A stretch of 52,000 nucleotides of DNA from Corallococcus sp. AS-1-6. GTDB taxonomy: Bacteria; Myxococcota; Myxococcia; Myxococcales; Myxococcaceae. The stretch is taken from the NCBI RefSeq assembly GCF_020037015.1, contig NZ_JAIQDE010000007.1:307886-359885 (forward strand), in the 5' to 3' direction. A program made the position numbers and the translations under genes. The notes beneath the pieces are model-generated. The model saw only the letters and a list, made by a program, of their open reading frames with translations. It ran no database searches and was not told the origin of the DNA. Positions 8,424 through 16,699 of this stretch are shown one piece after another. How positions within the stretch are numbered: the first letter of the stretch is position 1; each line of letters opens with the position of its first letter.

Positions 8424-9632
8424 ATGCGCTGGAGAGCCTTTGTCGTCCCCGCCGTCCTGGTCCTGAGCGCGTGCTCGGAGTCCTCCGATCCCGACCCCAC
8501 GCCCAGGCGCCCGTTGAAGGCCGTGCTGTTTCCATACATCCCCGACTCGGCGGGGGACGGCTTCGCCAGCCTGGAGCAGCGATTGGAGGCCGACTTCGAG
8601 GCGGCCCATCCGGACATCGACCTGGACGTCGTCTTCGACGCCAACCTGGATGTCTATGACCTGAGTGAAGGCGGGACGCTGAACCAGTTGCTCGGCACGG
8701 GGGCCGGGGCCGCCCAGGTCGTGGAGGTGGACACGCTGATCCTCGGAACGCTCGCGGAGAGACAGTGGATCCAGCCGGTCGCGCTGGAGGCGGGCGTCGT
8801 GCATCCCGCGGCGGAGGAGGCGGTCCGCATCGGCGGTGAGAACTACGGCGTGCCCACCTACCTCTGCACCAACGTCGTCTATTCGCGGACCTCGAACATC
8901 CAGTCCGCGACGGACAGCGCCTCGCTCGTGCGCATCCTTCGCGAGGCTTCTCCCGGCAAGCGCCCGCTGGCGACGAACCTCGACGGGAGCTGGACGCTGC
9001 CTTCCTCGTACATCGATGCCTGGGCGGACACGCATCCAGGGGACGCGCTCGCGGGCGCCATCTCGCTGCCGCTCGACGCTCCGACGATGAGCGCGTTCGC
9101 GGACGTCGTCGACAGTTGCTCGCTCGAAGCGGGCGTCAACCCTTGCCTGGATGGCAGCTACGCGGACAACACGGTGGCGGAGGTGGCCTTCGCCCAGGAG
9201 CAGGCCAACGGCTTCATGGGCTACACCGAGCGCCTGTTCTACATCCTCCAGTCGCAGCCCGCGATGCCCCTCCCGGAGGTCATCTCCGTCCCGCTGGGCG
9301 CGGGCTCGGCGCCGGCGGTCTTCGTGGATGCGCTGGTGCTCAACGCGAACTGCACCGGGACCTGCGCGGAGGACTCCCGCGCCTTCACCGCGTTCATGCA
9401 GGCCCCCGGAACGCGCAGCCTCATCGCCTTCAGTGAAGACGGCCCCCAGGGCACCCGGCCTCGCTACCTGCTCCAGGCCAACCGCGCCTTCTATCAGCAG
9501 GAGCCCGCACGCTCCGACCCCATGTATCAGCGGTATGAAGCCCTCCTGGGCGGAGCGCGGCCGTATCCCAACCAGCGCTTCCCCGAGAACCGGAAGGCAC
9601 TGCAGGCGGCCCTGCTCGAAGCCCTCCAGTAG
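8424..9632 (+). CDS. thiaminase I-like lipoprotein (thiamine pyridinylase family)
   Basis: 402 residues with a lipoprotein signal (LVLSAC, Cys17). The ATG at 8424 follows GAGAGGT. The fold looks like a periplasmic binding protein: LKAVLFPYIPD, then LEQRLEADFEAAHPDIDL. The segment YGVPTYLCTN places Cys148 where secreted thiaminase I has its nucleophile (Cys113 in the Paenibacillus enzyme, from memory), and Glu269 in GYTER lies 121 residues on, close to the known Cys113-Glu241 spacing. Thiaminase I swaps the thiazole of thiamine for another nucleophile and so destroys the vitamin. The alternative is an ordinary solute-binding protein, but the Cys/Glu pair and the lack of any ABC transporter genes nearby argue against it. 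Confidence 0.72.
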   Translation: MRWRAFVVPAVLVLSACSESSDPDPTPRRPLKAVLFPYIPDSAGDGFASLEQRLEADFEAAHPDIDLDVVFDANLDVYDLSEGGTLNQLLGTGAGAAQVVEVDTLILGTLAERQWIQPVALEAGVVHPAAEEAVRIGGENYGVPTYLCTNVVYSRTSNIQSATDSASLVRILREASPGKRPLATNLDGSWTLPSSYIDAWADTHPGDALAGAISLPLDAPTMSAFADVVDSCSLEAGVNPCLDGSYADNTVAEVAFAQEQANGFMGYTERLFYILQSQPAMPLPEVISVPLGAGSAPAVFVDALVLNANCTGTCAEDSRAFTAFMQAPGTRSLIAFSEDGPQGTRPRYLLQANRAFYQQEPARSDPMYQRYEALLGGARPYPNQRFPENRKALQAALLEALQ

Positions 9633-9660
9633 CGCCGGGAGGGCGACGTCTGGCGAATGA

Positions 9661-12123
9661 GTGGGCGAGCCCCCATCGTTGAAGAGGGAGGAATCCACCC
9701 CCTTCACGCGTCCCATGGCCCGCTTGCACGACAGCCCGGCGCAGCCACCCTCGGGTGGCTCGCCATCGGAGTACAGCAACCTCCTGGATGCCGTGCTCGC
9801 CAGCATGGGCGAAGGGCTGCTGGTGGCGGACGAGCACCAGCAGCTCGCGTTCATCAACCCGAAGGGCGAGCAGATCCTGGGCATGGGCGCCACCGACGAG
9901 CCGGTCAGCCGGTGGCCCGCGCATTACGGGTTCTACCTGCCGGACCAGGTGACCCTCTATCCGTCCGAGGACCTGCCCATGACCCGAGCCCTCCGGGGCG
10001 AGGCTGTCAGCCGGGCGGTGGTCTTCCTGCGCAACGCCAGAAGGCCGGAAGGCACCTGGCTGCACGTCAGCTCCAGCCCGGTCCGCGACGTGACCGGGCG
10101 GGTGCGCGGAGGCGCCTCCGTCTACAGCGACGTCACCGACTTCAAGCGGGCCGAGGACGCGGCGCGCGAGGGCGCGGCGAAGTACCGGTCGCTCTACAAC
10201 ACCACGCCCGTGATGATGCAATCCATTGACCCGCACGGGCGGCTCATCAGCGTCAGCGATTGCTGGTTGAGCACGCTGGGCTACGAGCGCGCGGAGGTGA
10301 TCGGGCGCGAGTCAGTGGAGTTCCTCACCCCGGCGTCCCGGCGTTACGCCCGCGAGGTCGTCCTGCCCGAGTACTACAAAACGGGGGCGTGCAAGGACGT
10401 GCCGTACCAGTTCGTGAAGAAGGGCGGGGAGGTCATCGACGTCCTGCTGTCCGCCATCGTGGAGCGGGACACCTCCGGCAGGATGGTCCGCTCGCTCGCG
10501 GTGCTGCTCGACGTGACCGAGCGGAAGCGCACGGAGGAGGCGTTGCAGGAGAGCGAGCAGCGCCTGCGCGCCATCCTGGACAACGCGCCGACCGTGTTCT
10601 TCCTCCTGGATACCCAGGAGCGCTTCCGGTTCGTGAACCGCGAGTGGGAGCGGCTCTTCCACCGCACCCGGCAACAGGTCGCGGGCAAGACCGTCTTCGA
10701 TGTCTTTCCCCGGGAGATCGCGGAGACGCTGCACGAGGCCAACCACGACATCTTCCAGCGCCGCGTCGCCGTGCAACGGGAGGAGCGGCTCCTGCACGAC
10801 GATGGCATCCACGTCCACCTCACGCAGAAGTTCCCGCTGCTCGACGCCACGGGGGCGGCCTACGCGCTCTGTGGAATCGCCACCGACATCACCGAGCGCA
10901 AGCGGATGGAGGTGTCCCAGCGGTTCCTGGCCGAGGCGAGCCGCGAGCTGGTGGCCTCGCTCGACCCGGAGACCACGCTCCAGCGCGTCGCCGAGCTGGC
11001 CGTGCCCCTGTTGGCGGAGCTGTGCGTCTTCTTCGTGCGGACGGACGGCGTGGGCCTGCGGCCGGTGGCGGTGGCGGACCGCTCGCGGGCCCGCGCGGCG
11101 AGCGTGCGGGAGTGGCTGTTGCGCCACCCGCCGGACCCGGACGCCCGCCACGGCCCGGCCCACGTGCTGGCCACGGGTGAGTCGGAGGTGTCCGAAGCGT
11201 CACGGGGCCTGTGGGACACCGAGGCCCTGACAGAGGAGCTGCGGCCGCTTCGGGAGCGGCCCTCGCTGGGGGTGCCGCTCCAGGCCCGAGGCCGCACCCT
11301 GGGCGTGCTGTACCTCCTGTCTCCCGAGCCGGGGCGCACGTACGCGCGGGAGGAGCTGACGTTGACGGAGGAGCTGGGGCGCCGGGCCGCGTTCGCCATC
11401 GACAACGCGCAGCTCTATTGCTCGGCGCAGGAGTCCATCCGCGCGCGGGACGAGTTCCTGTCCATCGCCTCCCATGAGCTGAAGACCCCGTTGACCTCCA
11501 TGCGGCTGCGGGTCCAGCAGATGGAGTCCGTGCTGTCGGGGGCGCGGCCCCTGTCCCCGGAGCGGATGACGCGGATGCTGGAGGTCTTCCAGGACCAGCT
11601 CCAACGCCTGTCGAACCTGGCGGACCACCTGCTCGACGTCTCCCGCGTCCACGAGAAGCAGCTCGACCTGCGCATGGAGGAGATCGACCTGGCGACGGTG
11701 GCCCGGCACATGGCGGGCCATGTCTCGGAGTCGCTCCAGAAGGCGGGCTGCGAGTTCGAGCTGGTGGCCCCCGAGCCCGTCTGGGGCCGCTGGGATCGCC
11801 TGCGGATGGAGCAGGTGATGCTCAACCTGCTGACCAACGCGATGAAGTACGGCGCGGGGCGGCCCATCCGGATGGAGGTCACGAAGCACGCGGGCAGGGC
11901 GCTGCTCATCGTCGAGGACCAGGGGATGGGCATTCCGCTCGAATCCCAGGAGCGCATCTTCGAGCGCTTCGAGCGCGCCGCCTCCCTCAACTACGGAGGG
12001 CTGGGCCTGGGGCTCTTCATCACGCGACGCATCGTCGAGGCGCACGGCGGCAGCATCCACGTCGAGAGCGAGCCGGGGCACGGCGCGAGGTTCATCGTGG
12101 AGCTGCCTCCGCGCGCGGCCTGA
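9661..12123 (+). CDS. multi-PAS, GAF sensor histidine kinase
   Basis: 820 residues from GTG 9661; ATG 9715 is an alternative start. There are no transmembrane segments, so the kinase is probably soluble. Three PAS domains (about residues 37-165, 175-295 and 300-420) each end in a PAC-like DVT/DIT-ERKR segment. A GAF-like region (~430-590) follows, then HisKA with ASHELKTPLTS (phospho-acceptor His605) and a HATPase domain with NLLTNAMKYG (N box), DQGMGIP (G1) and GLGLGLFITRRI (G2). It would phosphorylate a response regulator, but no regulator gene is adjacent, so it is an orphan kinase, as is common in myxobacteria. The signal is unknown. Confidence 0.88.
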   Translation: MGEPPSLKREESTPFTRPMARLHDSPAQPPSGGSPSEYSNLLDAVLASMGEGLLVADEHQQLAFINPKGEQILGMGATDEPVSRWPAHYGFYLPDQVTLYPSEDLPMTRALRGEAVSRAVVFLRNARRPEGTWLHVSSSPVRDVTGRVRGGASVYSDVTDFKRAEDAAREGAAKYRSLYNTTPVMMQSIDPHGRLISVSDCWLSTLGYERAEVIGRESVEFLTPASRRYAREVVLPEYYKTGACKDVPYQFVKKGGEVIDVLLSAIVERDTSGRMVRSLAVLLDVTERKRTEEALQESEQRLRAILDNAPTVFFLLDTQERFRFVNREWERLFHRTRQQVAGKTVFDVFPREIAETLHEANHDIFQRRVAVQREERLLHDDGIHVHLTQKFPLLDATGAAYALCGIATDITERKRMEVSQRFLAEASRELVASLDPETTLQRVAELAVPLLAELCVFFVRTDGVGLRPVAVADRSRARAASVREWLLRHPPDPDARHGPAHVLATGESEVSEASRGLWDTEALTEELRPLRERPSLGVPLQARGRTLGVLYLLSPEPGRTYAREELTLTEELGRRAAFAIDNAQLYCSAQESIRARDEFLSIASHELKTPLTSMRLRVQQMESVLSGARPLSPERMTRMLEVFQDQLQRLSNLADHLLDVSRVHEKQLDLRMEEIDLATVARHMAGHVSESLQKAGCEFELVAPEPVWGRWDRLRMEQVMLNLLTNAMKYGAGRPIRMEVTKHAGRALLIVEDQGMGIPLESQERIFERFERAASLNYGGLGLGLFITRRIVEAHGGSIHVESEPGHGARFIVELPPRAA

Positions 12124-12222
12124 ACGGCCGGTCGTAATTCTCGAACGGGCTCAAGCTGCGCGTCGGGCCGAGCCAAGGCCGCATGACATTATGCCCGAGA
12201 GGCGCTTGCGCAGCGTGACGCT

Positions 12223-13020
12223 CTACTTGGGCACGGCGTTACGTACCAGGCCTTCCAGGACTCCTGGCAGGAAGCGCTTGAGTAGGAGCGCCAGCAGCTC
12301 TTTTCCGAACGCCCCGACGTAGGTCTCGCTCGTCTTTTTACTGACGGCATTGAGGATCTGGCGTGCGGTGAGGTCCGCTGGGTGGCCTTTGGCGATATCG
12401 CTCCCCACCTCGTTCTTCGGCGAGCCGTCACCCGTGAGGGCGTTCTTCGATACGTCGGTCTGGATGTAACCGGGGCAGACCAGCGTTACAAAGAGCCCGT
12501 CGTCAGCAATCTCCGCACGCAGGCAGTCGAAGAACCCGTGCAACGCGTGCTTGCTCGCCGCGTAGGCTGAGCGTTGCGGTGTGCCGACCTTTCCCATCAC
12601 CGACGAGACAACGACGAAGTGTCCGGCCTTCCTCTTCACCATTGACGGAAGCAGTGCCTTCGTTAGCGCCACCGCGCCGAAGTAGTTGACGTCCATGATG
12701 CGGCGGTCGACGTCGAGGCGGGTCTCCTGGGCCAGCGAGCGCTGGCTGATGCCACCGTTGTGGACAACGACGTCGATGTGGCCGAAGCGCAGAAGCGCGG
12801 CCTCGACGTGGGCAGGAAAGGTTTCCGGCTCCTCGAGATTGAGCGGCAGCACGAATGCCTCGGTGCTGCACCTCGCGGCGACCTGTTCGAGCTCCGCGCG
12901 CCGACGCGCCGAGAGGACCAGTCGCGCGCCCTCACTCGCGAACGCCTCTGCTAGCGCCGCGCCGATGCCCGAGGATGCTCCCGTGATCCAGATGACCTGG
13001 CCCTCAAAACGACGTCGCAT
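12223..13020 (-). CDS. short-chain dehydrogenase/reductase
   Basis: 265 residues, a classical SDR. TGASSGIG (residues 14-21) binds NAD(P), HNGG is the structural motif after strand 4, SSVMGKVG carries the catalytic Ser and YAASKHA the Tyr/Lys pair. The LSARRR segment after strand 2 suggests NADP preference. The C-terminal tail is hydrophobic (LLALLLKRFLPGVLEGL), which may place it at the membrane. It is the last gene of the catabolic operon and overlaps the 3' end of the hydroxylase gene by 17 bases. The exact substrate is unknown; oxidation of an alcohol intermediate or side chain is plausible. Confidence 0.85.
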   Translation of the reverse strand: MRRRFEGQVIWITGASSGIGAALAEAFASEGARLVLSARRRAELEQVAARCSTEAFVLPLNLEEPETFPAHVEAALLRFGHIDVVVHNGGISQRSLAQETRLDVDRRIMDVNYFGAVALTKALLPSMVKRKAGHFVVVSSVMGKVGTPQRSAYAASKHALHGFFDCLRAEIADDGLFVTLVCPGYIQTDVSKNALTGDGSPKNEVGSDIAKGHPADLTARQILNAVSKKTSETYVGAFGKELLALLLKRFLPGVLEGLVRNAVPK

Positions 13021-14593
13021 TCAATCCTCCGCTTGCTGCAGCAGCATCCCGGATGCCGAGGAGGTCAAGGGACTCGCGAAGCACGCGCTCTGCGTCCGAG
13101 ACCGGCCCATCGTGAAGAGTCGTCCGGTCAGGTCGAACGACGACGCACCACTCGTCGCGTGTGAGCTTCGCGAACGCCCCCGTGGCATCCTCGAAGCTGC
13201 CTGGTTTCGGTGCGCTCCCTTGCGCGTGCAGCACCACCGTCGTTCCGCCGAGGCGCTCCCAGCGCCGTGCCGTGTCGGCGCCGATGGCCGGCGGTGCGGC
13301 GGCGGAGCAGAGCAATGTGAAGCCATGCCCGAAGGCCTCATCGCTCAGCAGCGTCGTTCCGTGCGAGTCGCGGACTTCGCCCTGCGGGAGCCACGCGCCA
13401 CGCGCGAGGCGGCCTGAACCGCGCGCGAAGAGGCCGTTGTCGTACGCATGCGCCGGCTTCATGCCGAAGTCGCTGATGAACGACTTGAACGGCGGGAGGT
13501 GCCGCAAGACCTTGAGGCTGCCGTGGGCGAGCCACGCCCACGCCCGCGAGCGCGGCATGATGAAGAGCCCCGCGAAGCGCGCGAGGTCGATCATCTTCTT
13601 GGCGTGCGGACGCCGCTCCAAATCGTAGCTGTCGAGAATCGAGGCCGCGGCACGTTGCTGTGTGACCCATGCGAGCTTCCACGCAAGGTTCGCGGCGTCG
13701 CGCAGGCCCGCGACGAGCCCTTGCCCGACGAAGGGCGGGGTGATGTGGGCCGCATCTCCCACCAGGAAGACGCGTCCCTTGCTGAAGTGCGCGCAGGCGC
13801 GAGCATGAAACCGATAGACTGCCTTTCGCTCGAGCCGGTATTCGCCCGGGCTCGTCCAGGGGCGCAGCAGCTCGGAGATGGCTGTATCCTTCAACATCTC
13901 GTCCCGCCGTTCACCCGGGTGGAGCATGAACTCCCAGCGCGTTCGGCCTCCGGGCGCGGCCATGTGTGGGCCAGGCCGCTTCGGGTCGCAGATGAACTCG
14001 ACATGGTCGATGGTGTTGGGGAGATCCAGCGCATCCACGATGAGCCAGTCTTCAACGTACGTGGCTCCATCGAAGGACTCACCGATGGACGTGCGGACCG
14101 ACGAACTCGCGCCGTCCGCACCCACAAGGTAGCGGGCGCGGACGAACTCCTCTGTTCCATCCGTTGAGCGGAGCAGCGCTCGGATGCCGTCGGCCTCTTC
14201 GGTGAATTGGACCAGCTCCATGCCGGTGCGGGCCGTTACCGTGGCTTGCCGCTCGACGTTCGCGCGCAGCGCACGCTCAAGCTCTGGTTGGAAGAACGTC
14301 ACAAGCATCGGGTGGCCATCAATGACCTTCGATGTGTCGATGCGTGCGATCTCACCGAACTGTGGGCTGCGAAGCACGACGTAGGGGACAGGCATGCGGG
14401 CGAAGTCGCGTGCTCCGACGCCGACCTGCTGGAGAATGCGCAGGGCTTCATTGTCGAGAGCAATGGCCCGTGGTGCCGTGAAAACCTCCAGGGCCTTGTC
14501 AACAACCAGCGCACGCACTCCGTAGCGGCCGAGCAACCCCGCGAGCGCCGCTCCGACGGGGCCGTAGCCAACGATGAGGACGTCGAAGTCCAT
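13004..14593 (-). CDS. FAD-dependent aromatic hydroxylase, MhpA-like
   Basis: 529 residues with the FAD motif GYGPVG (residues 9-14), LVGADGASSSVR (DG motif) and FLVGDAAHITPPFVGQG (GD motif). Length and the opening PRAIALDNEALRILQQVG match the MhpA / phenol-hydroxylase branch of flavoprotein monooxygenases, which add an ortho hydroxyl to a phenolic ring to give a catechol, using NAD(P)H and O2. The next enzymes in the operon are an extradiol dioxygenase and an FAH-family hydrolase, so a meta-cleavage route is the natural reading. The true substrate (hydroxyphenylpropionate, a phenol or a larger aromatic) is not fixed by the sequence. Confidence 0.85.
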   Translation of the reverse strand: MDFDVLIVGYGPVGAALAGLLGRYGVRALVVDKALEVFTAPRAIALDNEALRILQQVGVGARDFARMPVPYVVLRSPQFGEIARIDTSKVIDGHPMLVTFFQPELERALRANVERQATVTARTGMELVQFTEEADGIRALLRSTDGTEEFVRARYLVGADGASSSVRTSIGESFDGATYVEDWLIVDALDLPNTIDHVEFICDPKRPGPHMAAPGGRTRWEFMLHPGERRDEMLKDTAISELLRPWTSPGEYRLERKAVYRFHARACAHFSKGRVFLVGDAAHITPPFVGQGLVAGLRDAANLAWKLAWVTQQRAAASILDSYDLERRPHAKKMIDLARFAGLFIMPRSRAWAWLAHGSLKVLRHLPPFKSFISDFGMKPAHAYDNGLFARGSGRLARGAWLPQGEVRDSHGTTLLSDEAFGHGFTLLCSAAAPPAIGADTARRWERLGGTTVVLHAQGSAPKPGSFEDATGAFAKLTRDEWCVVVRPDRTTLHDGPVSDAERVLRESLDLLGIRDAAAASGGLNATSF

Positions 14594-14596
14594 CGC

Positions 14597-15550
14597 TTAC
14601 CTCTCCGCGATGATGAGGTTGCGTTGAACACCGAGGTCGAGTCGACCGTCGTCGCTCCGGATGCTTGCTTCCACGACATCCCCGGGCTGCAGGTACTGTG
14701 TCCGCTTTGCCTGCATGGCCAAGAACAGTTTCCACCTGGCTTTTTCGGGAACGAGCGCTGCCAGCCGTTGTTTCATGGGAGAAGGGACGCTGAGCGCGCA
14801 TCCGGCAGGCGTGCCCGTCGCGAGGAGATCCCCTGCGCGAAAGTCGTGAACGCCTGACAACTCAGTGAGTGTGGCGGCAGGACCGTGTACGAGGTTCGCC
14901 GTGGTGTCCTGCTGGCGGACCTTGCCGTTGACCTTCAAGCGGAGGGTCAGCTTGCGCAGCAGGTGCGTGTCCTCTGCGTCGAACAATGCGAGCTGCGGAC
15001 CCACGGGGCCGAAGGTCCGGAACGACTTCCCCTTGTAGAACTGCATCTCGGGGATTTGTACATCGCGCGCCGAGTAGTCGTTCACGATTACCGCGCCTGC
15101 GATGAAGTCATGGAGGTTCTGGTCCGTGATCTCCTGGGGTTGGGTGATGTCACGCCGGAGCACGAGCCCAAGCTCAATCTCGTAGTCGAGGAACCGCACG
15201 CGCGTGGGGCGCACGACGTCGCTGTCGGCGGGGACGATGCACGACGACGCCTTGGTAAAAATCATGTTGAACGTCTTGGTGTCGGGGTCGACTCCTGACT
15301 CGACCATGTGCTGGCGGTAGTTCGCGCCCTGGCACACGAACTGCTGGTTGTGCGTGACAGGCGAGAGGACCTTGACGGTCGCGAGGTCGAGGGATGTCCC
15401 ATCGAGTGCGGCGAGCTGGGGAAGGGAGGCACTCCGTACGAAGTCCCCCGTCGTCGGAAAGTCACCGGGCACTGGAGTGACAGAACCGCCGCGCACTACT
15501 CCCCAGTGGACCTTGTCTTCATGTTGGTAGCGAACGACATGAACAATCAT
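14597..15550 (-). CDS. fumarylacetoacetate hydrolase family protein
   Basis: 317 residues. The metal site of the FAH family is visible: LDYEIELGLVL (Glu-x-Glu), NDYSARD (Asp) and GTPAGCAL near the C-terminus in place of the more common GTPxGVG. The family contains hydratases, isomerases, decarboxylases and C-C hydrolases that work on ring-cleavage products such as 2-hydroxymuconate derivatives. It lies three bases downstream of the dioxygenase gene and three bases upstream of the hydroxylase gene, so it is clearly in the same operon and would act after ring opening. Which of the possible reactions it performs is inference. Confidence 0.85.
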   Translation of the reverse strand: MIVHVVRYQHEDKVHWGVVRGGSVTPVPGDFPTTGDFVRSASLPQLAALDGTSLDLATVKVLSPVTHNQQFVCQGANYRQHMVESGVDPDTKTFNMIFTKASSCIVPADSDVVRPTRVRFLDYEIELGLVLRRDITQPQEITDQNLHDFIAGAVIVNDYSARDVQIPEMQFYKGKSFRTFGPVGPQLALFDAEDTHLLRKLTLRLKVNGKVRQQDTTANLVHGPAATLTELSGVHDFRAGDLLATGTPAGCALSVPSPMKQRLAALVPEKARWKLFLAMQAKRTQYLQPGDVVEASIRSDDGRLDLGVQRNLIIAER

Positions 15551-15553
15551 GTT

Positions 15554-16585
15554 TCACCCGAAGAGCCGTGCGAGCGTGAAGAGCTTACGGAGGCTAAGGT
15601 CAGGGCTGCGCCGGACATGCCGGACGAGGGCCGTGACCGTCGCGGGAGTGATGGCTGGAGCAGTGAACGAGCGCGGCATGATTGGGCCCCATTGGGACAT
15701 GGCCTCGCGGCTCACCGGGTGAACACCCATGGGCACCTCTTCGGTGAAGAGGTCGCCATCGCAATAGTGCTCGTGCTTCTGACCCATGGGGTCGGTCCAG
15801 TAGTCGAAAATCTGACTGCCAAGGATGTGGCGGCCGACCCCCCAGGCGTGTTTCCAGCCGCGCTCGCGCAGCACGCGCTGTCCCATTCCGACCGCGTCGG
15901 CGTCGACGACCTCGAATGCCGCGTGGCTGAACGCCGGCCTGATGCCCTGGGCGAGCGCCAACGTGTGGTGATCCGCGGGCGTGTCTCCAAGGTTCAGGCG
16001 CATGAAGACGACGGCTGGCGAGCCATCGGGCAGCACCTGTACGTCACTGGGAAGGAAGCCAAAGTGTCGTGTGTACCACCCACACGTTGCCTGAAAGTCG
16101 GCGACCTCGAGCACTACGTGGCCCAGCTTGAGCACCTCTGGCGGCGCGATAGGAGGGCGCTGCGGTGAGTTGATGCGTGCGTGCTCTCTCCCGAAGTTGA
16201 GAGGGAGGGGGGCGCGGTGCGGAAACGCGTCTTCTTCTTCTTGGCCGTGGATGGCCTCGACGACGAAGCCTGATGGGTCGGTGAGCACCACGGCATTGCC
16301 GCCACCCGGATGTTCCGCGGGGCGAATCGGGCTCGCGCCAGGGAGCCCCGCGAGGAGCTCGAGGTCCGCGTTGCTTGCGACCCGAAGCCCGAATCCAATG
16401 AAGCCCGCTCCCGCGCCCGCGCGCCGCTCAATGCGATAGCAGTAGGGGGTGGGCGCCGATGCGCGCAGGTAGAGCGCGCTCGCCGTGCGATGCACGACGT
16501 CGAGTCCGAAGTCCGACAGGAAGCGCTCAGCCTCTTCGACCTGCGGCAGCCCGAAGATGAGGTGGGTGAGCTCCTGCGCCTTCAC
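15554..16585 (-). CDS. extradiol ring-cleavage dioxygenase, VOC family
   Basis: 343 residues from the GTG at 16585. The ATG at 16651 would add 22 residues with no family character, and it lies only about seven bases from the apparent -10 element. The protein has two VOC modules. In the second, His156 (KLGHVVLEV), His221 (SHAAFEV) and Glu272 (KHEHYCDGD) are spaced 65 and 51 residues apart, nearly the same as the His/His/Glu Fe(II) ligands of BphC-type catechol 2,3-dioxygenases (146/210/260, from memory). It would cleave a catechol next to one hydroxyl. First gene of the operon, divergent from the TetR gene. Confidence 0.82.
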   Translation of the reverse strand: MKAQELTHLIFGLPQVEEAERFLSDFGLDVVHRTASALYLRASAPTPYCYRIERRAGAGAGFIGFGLRVASNADLELLAGLPGASPIRPAEHPGGGNAVVLTDPSGFVVEAIHGQEEEDAFPHRAPLPLNFGREHARINSPQRPPIAPPEVLKLGHVVLEVADFQATCGWYTRHFGFLPSDVQVLPDGSPAVVFMRLNLGDTPADHHTLALAQGIRPAFSHAAFEVVDADAVGMGQRVLRERGWKHAWGVGRHILGSQIFDYWTDPMGQKHEHYCDGDLFTEEVPMGVHPVSREAMSQWGPIMPRSFTAPAITPATVTALVRHVRRSPDLSLRKLFTLARLFG

Positions 16586-16644
16586 GGTTGGCGAGGAACA
16601 CCTCGAGGGCTCCGCCGTCCGAAGCGTGAGAGACTGAGCACGTG

Positions 16645-16690
16645 GGTTCATTCTGATGATTTAATCAGTTCTGATATTTTCGTCAAATTG
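16645..16690 (-). promoter_or_regulatory. catabolic operon promoter with embedded TetR operator
   Basis: On the minus strand, TTGACG (16681-16686) is followed after 16 bases by TTAAAT, giving a good sigma-70-like -35/-10 pair for the dioxygenase operon. The spacer contains the inverted repeat ATCAG-AA-CTGAT (16664-16675), and a third CTGAT copy at 16653-16657 makes a second, wider inverted repeat with 16664-16668. Repressor bound here would block polymerase. The adjacent divergent tetR gene is the obvious candidate, and the site is also well placed for autoregulation. This AT-rich patch stands out from its surroundings. Confidence 0.6.
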
Positions 16691-16699
16691 GTTCGACCT

